Assembly (NCBI GenBank): GCA_021646465.1
Contig: SOET01000002.1
Span: 1-64,000, forward strand
DNA: 64,000 nucleotides
Origin: Candidatus Kuenenia hertensis
GTDB lineage: Bacteria; Planctomycetota; Brocadiia; Brocadiales; Brocadiaceae
Direction of reading: 5' to 3'
Each line of letters starts with the position of its first letter. Positions within the stretch are counted from its first letter, which is position 1. The notes under the pieces are model-generated. The model did no database searches. It was not told where the DNA came from and worked only from the letters and a program-made list of their open reading frames with translations. Position numbers and translations under genes: made by a program. Of this stretch, positions 20,350-29,200 are shown one piece after another.

Positions 20350-21072
20350 ATGAATAGACGTGTTTTGTTTATTTCTTCGCTATCTTTGATAATTATTGTG
20401 TCGCTTCTTATATCATTACTGTCTGATCTCCGCGCAAGGCCAGAAAACAAGATATTAAACAAATGCAACGAGAAATATTACGGCAGCATTGACGTTAATG
20501 CGGGTAATTATGTGGGCTGCAACGTCTCCGGAATGACAGACATTACTGATTATACGGTAATGCTAAAGGGCAAAACTTTGGATGAAACAAGAGAGTATTT
20601 TATGACATCAAGTTATGATATTTGTTCATTCGACAACTTGCCAGAAGGCAAATATACGATAATAATAAAAAAAGATGGTTATGAAAAAATCAAACAAAAA
20701 TATAATCTGAAAGAAAATCAATATATACATTTGACATCAGATATGGTGGAAAAAAATGAGGAAGGTGAATGCAGTATCCACTATAGTTCGATAAATGTCA
20801 ACGCCAGTTATTTCCAGGCAAATACATGCAAAAATAAGTATCTGGACAAGGTTTATGTTACGTTAAAAAACAAAGATGGGAAAGAAATGGAGGCTTTTAT
20901 AAACAACAATGTACAATATTACTCTAGAGCGTATTTCGGTGACTTGAGGCCAAATACGTACACTATTAGAGCATATAAAGAAAAAGGGGGTTTTAAACCT
21001 GCTAAATACAAAGTAAAATTAAAAGAAGGGCAAAGTGTAAGGCTTACAATACAGATGGAAAAAGAGAATTAA
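20350..21072 (+). CDS. Membrane-anchored protein with two PEGA-like beta domains, possible accessory prophage gene
   Basis: The 240-residue protein begins with a hydrophobic anchor (residues 5-25, SSLSLIIIVSLLISLL) and should face the periplasm. The rest holds two similar modules of about 95 residues, each starting with a SIDVNA/SINVNA strand and ending in a GxYTI/NTYTIRAYKxG strand pair, like PEGA or carboxypeptidase-regulatory beta-sandwich domains. Each module also has paired cysteines. It follows the integrase by 31 nt with a good ribosome site (AAGGAGAAAG). It reads against the late genes, so it may be an accessory gene expressed in the lysogen. No exact function is recognised. Confidence 0.7.
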   Translation: MNRRVLFISSLSLIIIVSLLISLLSDLRARPENKILNKCNEKYYGSIDVNAGNYVGCNVSGMTDITDYTVMLKGKTLDETREYFMTSSYDICSFDNLPEGKYTIIIKKDGYEKIKQKYNLKENQYIHLTSDMVEKNEEGECSIHYSSINVNASYFQANTCKNKYLDKVYVTLKNKDGKEMEAFINNNVQYYSRAYFGDLRPNTYTIRAYKEKGGFKPAKYKVKLKEGQSVRLTIQMEKEN

Positions 21073-21131
21073 GGGCAACCGCTCAGGATTGCGGTCTTGT
21101 CGGCTCCGGTAGCCTATCCCTTTCAATATAT
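21073..21131. terminator. Hairpin region between convergent genes
   Basis: Two short stems are visible, ACCGC/GCGGT and GGCT/AGCC, enclosed by AAGGG/CCCTT. The region separates the rightward accessory gene from the end of the leftward late operon and may stop transcription from both sides. There is no clear T-run, so the call is weak. Confidence 0.35.
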
Positions 21132-21332
21132 TCACTCGGCTTTTATATACCCCGTGCGCTTCCAGTTTTCATCATAAAGGATATAATTTCTGCCTTGTTC
21201 TTTGATGTACCCCGTCCGTTTGCCCTGATCATCATACACGCTGTGGTATTTCGCTTGTTCCGGCTCCGTGATCATGGTTGAACATCCGGCAAGGGAAAGT
21301 AAGAGCAATGATATAGTAAACAGTTTTTTCAT
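21132..21332 (-). CDS. Small lipoprotein with two YIK-type repeats, last gene of the late operon
   Basis: From the ATG at 21332 the product is about 66 residues. It has a signal peptide ending in the lipobox LAGC (cysteine around residue 16), so it is a membrane lipoprotein. The mature part holds two copies of a motif ending in KRTGYIK. The start overlaps the stop of the preceding gene (ATGA), showing coupled translation. The phage role is unknown; a small lipoprotein at the end of a phage operon could be an outer spanin or a superinfection-exclusion factor, but neither is shown by sequence. Confidence 0.65.
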   Translation of the reverse strand: MKKLFTISLLLLSLAGCSTMITEPEQAKYHSVYDDQGKRTGYIKEQGRNYILYDENWKRTGYIKAE

Positions 21333-21493
21333 GGATTTATTTTGCAACACGGAAACCCATTGTAATAGACAATAGCGTTGCCATTATTGACGGTAAATTC
21401 CGTGCGATAAGTAGTCACAACATCATATCCCTGATACTCAAATTCAATGCCTATTTTTAAATAGTTAAATAAATCCATTACATACTGAACCAT
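21329..21493 (-). CDS. Short hypothetical protein, start uncertain
   Basis: The frame ending at 21329 encodes about 54 residues from the ATG at 21493 (MVQYVMDLFNYLKIG). It ends with two adjacent cysteines and overlaps the next lipoprotein start by 4 nt. The open frame continues upstream to a TTG at 21634, but that part crosses a 19-bp tandem duplication (21502-21539), which is not a multiple of three, and looks unlike coding sequence. The gene may therefore have lost its true 5' end. No family is recognised. Confidence 0.4.
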   Translation of the reverse strand: MVQYVMDLFNYLKIGIEFEYQGYDVVTTYRTEFTVNNGNAIVYYNGFPCCKINP

Positions 21494-21501
21494 CTCGCAG
21501 T

Positions 21502-21539
21502 GTAAGCGGGCGATATAAATGTAAGCGGGCGATATAAAT
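21502..21539. repeat. Tandem duplication of a 19-bp unit
   Basis: GTAAGCGGGCGATATAAAT occurs twice without gap (21502-21520 and 21521-21539). The unit is 19 bp, so gain or loss of one copy shifts the reading frame of the small gene ending at 21329. It is seen directly. Confidence 0.85.
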
Positions 21540-21765
21540 TTTACCTCTTGTCTGCGTTTGACTGTATCAACTCTTGTTTGATTTTTCAAGGGGGGTTTTG
21601 AGGTTTTTTTAGGGTTTTTGGGGTATAAGACCAAGGGTGACGGGGGGTCTGTTTTTGGTTTGGCAAGGTTTTTGCTTTCCGTACTGAAAAGCGAAAGTGT
21701 TTTCTGCTTTTTTCACGTATATAATGGTATTCTTTTTCCGGATATAATCTCAAAAAATCATATTC

Positions 21766-22440
21766 CTATTTCAAGTTATTAGCAGCAATAAACTGCTCTG
21801 CTTCTAGTTTTATTTCTGTCTTTTGTGCCCACAAAGTTGCATATAAATTGTTGATATATGCATCTGCGCTTATAGTGTCTACCACTCCTTGAATATTGCA
21901 CTGGGCAAAAGAAATTTTCCCTTGATAAGCAAGCAAAAGTAAGATTAAATCGCTTACGGTTTTTAGTTGTGCCCCCACTTTATCCTCATTATCTTCGCGC
22001 GTTGCAAAAAGGTTGGCGATATCCTCCCTCGCAATCCTCTGGACATCTTTTTTTGTATAGACGTCTCTTCCACGAAATTGGCCAACCGACAAAGGAATTG
22101 CCTCGATAATTTCACCGAATTGTTTTTTCTTGCTCTCCAGGAGTTGTACTGCAATATTTTCTTTCTCGCTTAGCGAGAGTGCAATGCCATCCTTTTCTAC
22201 TTCTGCTAATTTTACATAGTCAATATACTGTTGTTCTGATAGCTCCTCATAACCGTCCAGTAAAAGACTTGGCGATGATGCTCCAATTTTTTGCCTACTA
22301 AATCCTATGGAAATATCTCCATTGTCAAAATACCTCCCGCTGTCAATATTCGGAGACTGGCTTATTTTATACTTATAAATCTTCATATTGACAATAAAAG
22401 GCAAAACCAGTATCAAAACTATAAAATAATATTTTTTCAT
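21766..22440 (-). CDS. Hypothetical membrane-anchored or exported protein after the tail fibre gene
   Basis: The 224-residue protein begins with a hydrophobic segment (residues 5-19, YFIVLILVLPFIVNM) after two lysines, which acts as a signal anchor or signal peptide. The rest is mainly helical and charged, with a region rich in leucine near residues 155-170. A ribosome site (GGAGAG) precedes the ATG. It lies 63 nt downstream of the tail-fibre gene in the late operon. No family is recognised; a fibre chaperone or a host-envelope factor are both possible. Confidence 0.6.
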   Translation of the reverse strand: MKKYYFIVLILVLPFIVNMKIYKYKISQSPNIDSGRYFDNGDISIGFSRQKIGASSPSLLLDGYEELSEQQYIDYVKLAEVEKDGIALSLSEKENIAVQLLESKKKQFGEIIEAIPLSVGQFRGRDVYTKKDVQRIAREDIANLFATREDNEDKVGAQLKTVSDLILLLLAYQGKISFAQCNIQGVVDTISADAYINNLYATLWAQKTEIKLEAEQFIAANNLK

Positions 22441-22503
22441 TTTTATCTCTCCAATCTTTTTTCTGGGAATATCTATGATTAATAAACAAAGGATAATATA
22501 TTA

Positions 22504-24321
22504 TTATGGTTTATATTCAGTTACCTTTATCCGAGTGTACCATTTCCCACCAAATCTACCCACTCCATCCTGTGAGCTCGCATTGAGTCTCATTGTTCCA
22601 ACACTTGCTCCTGCTCTGAGTTTAAATGTTGTTGTTGATGTACCTCCTGCCGTAAATGGCGCTGCTACAACACAGATAATATTATCCGCATTAGTACTAG
22701 TATTAGCCCCGGTCATAATTCTGCTTGCTCCTATTGCATCTGCGGTTGAATCTCGAAATATCGCTGCTATAAGAGCACCAGTCTCACCCAAAGCTCCAGA
22801 GGAAACATTTGCTACAGCTTCAACAAGCAGTATATTATTAGCATGTAATGGAGTATGTGATACAGTAAGGACTTCAGTTCCTTCTGTATTTTGTGGTATA
22901 GTATTATCATCAGGTATACTGGACAAGCTCATTATAGTAGCTGTTGTAGCAACACTTACTCTTACAGGAAATCCTGACAAAAACCAGCTATTATCAATCT
23001 TTCCATTTACATCGCCTTTTACATTGTAACTTACGGCACTTGTCGTTGTCCCTACTACTTGCGCAGATAGCCAACCATCAAGATTACTTGTGTTATATGG
23101 TATTTTATTTGTGCCAGGCGTGGCTGTTATATAGCTGTTATCAGTTGGCACGCCTGTAATTCCTCCCCAAGAAACTGTTGTCGATGATGTTCCGTTTGTC
23201 CATTGCCCCCCACTTCTTACAATGACTTGTCCATCTACGATTGTGGTTGGATAATCAATGTCGTTGAGTGCATTTGATGATGTATTACTAATTACCGTAT
23301 TGACTCTTGCATCCGTGTAATATTTATTTGTGCTTCCTTCGGCAATATTATCTGTATTACCTGTAGTTTCAGTTCCAAGTTTAATAGTTTGCCCCAGAGC
23401 TGTTATAGTACTATTCAGCCAACCATCTGCTATTTTACCACTACCATCTGCTATCACTATTTTGTTTGCTCCTGGTGTGGCTGAGGCACTTGTAGGGTTT
23501 TGGACTACCAATGAACTTGCATCTAGCGACGCAAGTCCACTTGCTTGTGCCTTGGAAGCTATAAAGGTGTCTATTGTTGCATGGTTATTTGTGCCAATTC
23601 CGGTTAGATTGTTATGTGATATTTGCGTACTGTCCGTACCTGCATGCGCATGAGTTAGCAAAAGGGTGTCTATTGCTGCATGGCTATTCATTCCAATTCC
23701 AGTTAAGCTATTGTGTGCTATCTGTACACTATCCGTACCTGCACCTGTATGGGCGTGTGCTATTATGTTGTTTTCGACAGTCGTGAAATGCGCCTCAATT
23801 TCCGAGTCGGTGTTGTCCAGGTATCCTATTTCGGCAGGGGAGATATCCACTCCGTTTGCCCTTAGCGTTACGGTTAAAGTTCCAACTCCTAATAATGTTG
23901 GGTTTGTAAATTGATTGTCTGTACCGGTGCCGGAATTAATTAAAACATAATCTGTCATGCTGCCTGCGAAACCAACATCCGCTCCATTATTTTGCAATGT
24001 AGCATTAGCAATATTGTATGTAGGAGTTCCTCCGTTATAATTGTATTCTACATAAGGCATTGCGGATGATGTTCCTGTAATACGTCCAGCAGTTCCGCTA
24101 CCAGAGACACTTTCAGTTCCATAGTATTGTATGTATGTTCCAGTTGTGCCGATTTCATGGAAGAAATACCCAAAGTCCCTTGAGCCTTGTCCAAGATGCT
24201 TCGGCGGATATTGTGTGCCCGTGCCAGGATTATATTGCCCGTACAATGTGCCGATGTAAAGGATAATACCAAATAGAAAAAGAGTAATACATGTTGCCAT
24301 TATTAATGATTTTTTGATCAT
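22504..24321 (-). CDS. Repeat-containing tail fibre-like protein with a hydrophobic N-terminus
   Basis: The 605-residue protein is rich in Gly, Thr, Ser and Asn. In its middle it contains near-identical units built on AHAHxGTDSxQIxHNxLTGIGxNxHAxID (around residues 190-250), a pattern known from phage tail fibres. A later part has YYTDARVNTVI, also typical of fibre proteins. The C-terminal 150 residues look like a beta-rich head. Oddly the N-terminus (MIKKSLIMATCITLFLFGIILYIG) looks like an export signal or membrane anchor, unusual for a virion fibre. The ribosome site AAAGGAG is good. It may form the receptor-binding part of the tail. Confidence 0.75.
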   Translation of the reverse strand: MIKKSLIMATCITLFLFGIILYIGTLYGQYNPGTGTQYPPKHLGQGSRDFGYFFHEIGTTGTYIQYYGTESVSGSGTAGRITGTSSAMPYVEYNYNGGTPTYNIANATLQNNGADVGFAGSMTDYVLINSGTGTDNQFTNPTLLGVGTLTVTLRANGVDISPAEIGYLDNTDSEIEAHFTTVENNIIAHAHTGAGTDSVQIAHNSLTGIGMNSHAAIDTLLLTHAHAGTDSTQISHNNLTGIGTNNHATIDTFIASKAQASGLASLDASSLVVQNPTSASATPGANKIVIADGSGKIADGWLNSTITALGQTIKLGTETTGNTDNIAEGSTNKYYTDARVNTVISNTSSNALNDIDYPTTIVDGQVIVRSGGQWTNGTSSTTVSWGGITGVPTDNSYITATPGTNKIPYNTSNLDGWLSAQVVGTTTSAVSYNVKGDVNGKIDNSWFLSGFPVRVSVATTATIMSLSSIPDDNTIPQNTEGTEVLTVSHTPLHANNILLVEAVANVSSGALGETGALIAAIFRDSTADAIGASRIMTGANTSTNADNIICVVAAPFTAGGTSTTTFKLRAGASVGTMRLNASSQDGVGRFGGKWYTRIKVTEYKP

Positions 24322-24335
24322 TCTTTTTTTCTCCT

Positions 24336-25355
24336 TTAATCAATCTCGTAGCTATGTACGGTTATAAATAAATCGTTGCCGGGAACAGTTCCCACTTGGT
24401 TTATTTTGATTGAGCAGGCTTCGCTGCTGGTGAAATCAGTTGCGGATAATACAAGATAACCACTTGTGCTGCCTGCTGAAATTGTTGCCGTTGCTCCAGT
24501 AGCTACTCCATCAAGCTCTAGCTCCAAAATTATATCTTGCCCGATAGCAGGAGCACGCAATGTATAACTAATTCCAAACACTTTTCTGGTCGTTGGGAAT
24601 GTCAATCCTTCTCCTAGTCTCCCTCCAACAACCAAATCCCCGAACCAGCCTCTTACCCAGTCGTAATACATTATCATTACACCAATATTCTTCCAATGCA
24701 CATCTACGGTTATGTTATTGCCAGCAGGAGCGGAAACGGTTGGGCATCGGAATTTAAGCTCCTCGCCGACACTAAGCAACACGGAAAGATCGCTTGCACT
24801 TGATTTTTTGGTGCCGCCGGAATCAAATGTAAGATTGAGATTTTGCCATGTCCCGTCTATTGCATAATCAATTACCAGGCCGCCGACAATGGGGGCTTGA
24901 GAATAGGCAATTATCTGCTCAATTTCACGAGGGTCTTTTACCTTCAAATGTCCAAACTCTACATCCTGTACCGGTTCTCCGTTCCAAAATCGTGACGTTA
25001 TTATGGTTTTGTTGTTTGTGCCATTTATAAGGTTAAGCAAAAGCTGATTATTATAATTATCCACATATGCCGCGTTGGTCATTGTCGGGTATTTTTTCAC
25101 AATGCCGTTTGCAAGCGTATCTACGTACATTTCGAAGGATACGCCAGATTGTGTTACGCCTAAATACTCCTCTTGCAGCGTGATTGTAATATTGTCGGAA
25201 GCATTAACTCCGATCATGTGCATGGTCGGTTCATTGCCAAATTTGATAACCGTTCCAGCCTTGCCTTCGCCTTTTGTAAAATAATCAGCACCGGAGAACA
25301 CAACCGTCTTGCTGTTATTCATCAGCGTTGCCGTGCCGGTGTTGATGATAGCCAT
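24336..25355 (-). CDS. Tail-associated protein of unknown fold
   Basis: The 339-residue protein lies between the tail-tip genes and the fibre gene and starts with a good ribosome site (GGAGAG). It has no signal peptide. The sequence is beta-rich with many Gly and Thr residues, and the C-terminal 100 residues (from about 245) look like a separate beta-sandwich. A virion baseplate or fibre-attachment role is inferred from the neighbours only. Confidence 0.65.
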   Translation of the reverse strand: MAIINTGTATLMNNSKTVVFSGADYFTKGEGKAGTVIKFGNEPTMHMIGVNASDNITITLQEEYLGVTQSGVSFEMYVDTLANGIVKKYPTMTNAAYVDNYNNQLLLNLINGTNNKTIITSRFWNGEPVQDVEFGHLKVKDPREIEQIIAYSQAPIVGGLVIDYAIDGTWQNLNLTFDSGGTKKSSASDLSVLLSVGEELKFRCPTVSAPAGNNITVDVHWKNIGVMIMYYDWVRGWFGDLVVGGRLGEGLTFPTTRKVFGISYTLRAPAIGQDIILELELDGVATGATATISAGSTSGYLVLSATDFTSSEACSIKINQVGTVPGNDLFITVHSYEID

Positions 25356-25358
25356 TGC

Positions 25359-25847
25359 TTACTCTCCTATTGCCAGCGATTTCATTCTGTCTAATGTATC
25401 CGTTATTGTTCCTGCCGGACTAATTGCCATTTTGTTTATGATCTCTTTTGCATTTTCTATTGTCGACCTTTCGAAGAAATATACATTTAGTTCAATATAG
25501 GCTTTATGATAAATATATCCTTCGTTGTATTTGTTGTTCAGGATAGACACACTGAACACCAATGAATTATATTTTCTATCGATTGAAAAATTATAAATTC
25601 TCTTAATATCAATATCTATTGTTTTGATATACGGAAGTCGTTTATCCTTTTCTTCCGTTTCCGTCAATCCTGAGTTCTCAACTATTATTCCAGAAATTTT
25701 GCGCAGGTCGTATTTGTCTTGGAAATTAGCAATATAATTGCCTGTCGAACAACTTCGAGGCTGTGTTTTTATAGGGTTAATCGAAAACCCTATTTGCGTG
25801 CTATACACCAAATTTTCGTATTCAAAATCATCAATGTTTATATCCAC
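25359..25847 (-). CDS. Hypothetical tail-region protein
   Basis: The 162-residue protein starts at a GTG preceded by a perfect AAAGGAGG ribosome site. It has no signal or membrane segment and no recognised domain. It ends 3 nt before the start of the next structural gene and begins 12 nt after the preceding one, so it belongs to the same translation unit. Its function is unknown. Confidence 0.65.
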   Translation of the reverse strand: MDINIDDFEYENLVYSTQIGFSINPIKTQPRSCSTGNYIANFQDKYDLRKISGIIVENSGLTETEEKDKRLPYIKTIDIDIKRIYNFSIDRKYNSLVFSVSILNNKYNEGYIYHKAYIELNVYFFERSTIENAKEIINKMAISPAGTITDTLDRMKSLAIGE

Positions 25848-25858
25848 CCCTACCTCCT

Positions 25859-26266
25859 TTACTTGATAATCGCATATTTTAAAACAAAGTCTAGTTCCGG
25901 AAATTTATAATCTCCATCTGAATTGTTCCAGCATTCCCGGATACAAATCATTGCTTTGTCTGTGGCAGAATATGCAAGAGATACCACAAAATAATGTGAT
26001 GAATTATCGTATGTTGAAGTGATTGGTAATTGCCTTTCGTATGAGCCGTAACCGCCGCCAATATCTGCAAAGCCGATCACACCTTTTATTTTTGTATCAA
26101 TATTTTTTACGTAAAATATTTGCGAATCAAAACTACCCGCCCCAACTTCCATAGCATCAAATAGTACACTAATATCTTCTTTGTTTTTTATGTGCAACCG
26201 TTCGCCAAACACATTGTTTGTGATAAACAAACAAAGCAATATAATTAATACCCCACACTTTCTCAT
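25859..26266 (-). CDS. Exported paralogue of the tail-tip protein's C-terminal domain
   Basis: From the ATG at 26266, which overlaps the preceding stop (ATGA), the product has about 135 residues. It starts with a clear Sec signal (MRKCGVLIILLCLFITNNVFG). The last ~85 residues align by eye with the end of the 2,094-residue tail-tip protein encoded just upstream; shared stretches include KGVIGF(A/N)xIGGGYG and RQLPI. The two genes thus carry duplicated terminal domains. The second copy is exported or membrane-bound instead of being fused to the tail tip, which is odd for a virion protein. Confidence 0.7.
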   Translation of the reverse strand: MRKCGVLIILLCLFITNNVFGERLHIKNKEDISVLFDAMEVGAGSFDSQIFYVKNIDTKIKGVIGFADIGGGYGSYERQLPITSTYDNSSHYFVVSLAYSATDKAMICIRECWNNSDGDYKFPELDFVLKYAIIK

Positions 26267-29200
26267 GTTATAATATCTCCCAATAAATACCATTTAAGCC
26301 TAAACGTAATAGAACTCACGTTAAATTTTGTGTTATTAGTTGCCCATGCTTCTGATTCACAATATATTGCGCCATCATTGGCAGAATAACCTAACGAAAC
26401 TGTAAAATTATTAGCATTACCAAAGCCTGAGCGAATTGGTAATTGCCGTTTATACCTTCCATAACCACCTCCGATGTTTGCAAATCCAATTACGCCTTTC
26501 TCTAATGTTCCCAAAGACGCAACATTTTTTATCAGAGTTCCTGCACTATTATAACTACCTGTTGCCACAGAATATGCTGGAATTATAACAGTTTGAATTC
26601 CTGAATCAAGTATTTTAAAAGTGCTCAGTGGATTATCATTTTCATCAATAGTTGAAAACAATAAATCATTTACTGTCCAAGAATCGCTTACAGCATCTAT
26701 CCCAGGCTTTGTAATAATTAGCCGTGGAGGGTTACTATCCCCATCAAGCAATATTCTAATATCTGTGCCATCAGACATTCTGATTTGCCCTGTAAACGTG
26801 GCTGTTCCGAAATTGGCCGAAATTGCCGATAAACTGCTAACGCTTATTTTTGTTACCGTTACGCTGCCAGCTTGCAGATGGCTTGTTGCAACAGCGTTAG
26901 AAGATATCATAGAAGCAGTTATCGAAAAGTCATCGCCCGACATTGGTATCACAGTAGCTTTTTGCGATGTATCTGAATTAGCTTCTACCCATGCCAGTGC
27001 AAGCGCATTGTCATAAGCGGAATCTGTGTAAAAATCATCATAATCAGCTATGCTGAAATTAGTTGGATTCGAATCTACCCAAAAAATAACTTTTGTCCCT
27101 GTAAAATTATATGTCGTTCCGTAATTTATGGTAAATGGCGATCCACTTTGCCCTTTGATCTTTAAAATACCCATAGTCCACGTTACTGTATTATAGTCAG
27201 ATGCGGCAATAGTTCCTGAAAATTTGTATTTCTTAAAACTCGTCCCTAAGCTTTCGTGCGAAATCCCTTGCACCTGATAAGGATTGCTGTCCGCATCTAG
27301 CCATGATGCGACACCATTGTATTTAGCTGAATTCTTTGAATTATCTAGCGGCATGGCAGAAATATAGTAGTCATTTCCCGTTGCACCGTTAAAATAATAA
27401 GTGATCTTCCCTTCTTTTGCGGCTATTTCGGCAGTCTTTAAAGCATTCCTCTCCGATATGCCACTGGCGGTATTGGCGGCATAAGTGAACGCTGCATTAC
27501 TTTTTACCGCAAACTTCGCCCCCCACAAATCCTCCGGCGCATCAGATATATCAACCTCTATTTTAATATATTCAGATAGTTCTGTTACTGTTATTATTGT
27601 CGGAGAAGTTGTTTCGCCCGTAAGGGAAGACATCACAACGCCAGTAATATCGCCTTCAATAGCCTCCATCGTGTCAGCAGTTATTGTTGTCCAGCCGCTT
27701 GATAACCCTGACGTGTTTACCGCCTTTACCCTTGCGTAATATGTTGTTCCTGAAATCGCTCCGGATAAATAAGCTCTTGTTTTTGAGCCTGATTGCTGGT
27801 CTTTTGTTATCTCGTCAAGGGTGAAAATATAATTCAGAGCATCAATAGTAACATATCCATTGTCAATAGCATTTCCAATCGCCGATTCTGTTGAAGGGAA
27901 ATCCCCAAGATCTGCATCCGGCTTTGCTATACCAAAAAACTGTATCACAAAATAATCAATATCTGTGTATTCGTTCTCGCCTTCATCTTCGTTTTTCCAC
28001 GTCATCCGTAACCTGTTCAGCGTGCTTCCATCATACATAATCTCTGGAGAATTTGCCAGCGGTTCGGAAATGCCCGACAAGTTTGGGATTCCTGGCGATT
28101 CAATTTTTGCTTCCGTATCGTCGTCGGTACTCCCTGGCTTAATGCCGCCATAGGCATAATTGTAAAACTGCGATGTATCTCTACCAAACGGGTCAATCGC
28201 AATAACGCCAAAGAAATAATAATATTTCGTATCCAGGACATATTCATCTTGCGTATATTTCGTACCGGCGATTTCTGTATCAGTATTTGCAATTCCCACC
28301 ATAGAAGGGATTGATTTTGATACAAGGATATCAGATAAATTTACCCTTGTTCCGTCGGCATATTTTATCGTATACGCTTGCGCAACTTCAAAAACCTTCG
28401 TGCTGCTAAGCTTATCCCATTTAACCGTTCCATCATTTATTAGTGAGCCGGTCGATGGGAATACTCCATAACTGCCGCCATATAAAGCAAAGTTAGGCTT
28501 CGACGTGCTGCTTGTGCCGCTTGTGTTGTAGCAATAAAATATCTCATTTGTTGTAGGATCATAAATAATATCATATCGCTGATATATTGTACTTGCTATC
28601 CATTCCGCTGCCTTAAAATGCTTGCGAACGAAATACTTAATATCATATTCTTGATGTGGATGTGAGAATTCAACCCTTGCGCCGCTTTTCAATGCCTCAA
28701 GATTTAATGGCAGCAGGTTGCCGCTGCTATCAAGCATCTGCGGCTTTGGATTTGTAAGTATTACTTCCTTCGCAGATGTGGACATTTTGCCGTAGGCATC
28801 AACTGTATACACCTTTGCCTTTACTGTGCGTTGTGGCACTCCGTAATAAGCACTATAGCTGCTATGTGTAGGGTATTTTTCAAAAATGGTTTTAACGCTT
28901 TCAATATTCTGCTTGAGTGTAAACTTTGCCCTTGGGTCATAAACTTCTTCAGAATAGGCAACCATCTCGTTTACTTTTTTATTGTTCAGCTTAATACTTG
29001 ATGATATCTCGCTGTAATACCATTCAACTAGATACCGTATGTTTTCATCATATCCCTGCTTTGCCATCGACACAGATTGATTCGCAGAGTCATCACCGAA
29101 GGTAGACACTGGGTCCCACTCAATTTCAAAATCTTCTCCCGCAACTTCCGTTTCAGTCCCTGGTTTGTATAATACCCGCATGCCCGATACGGTCGGAGGC

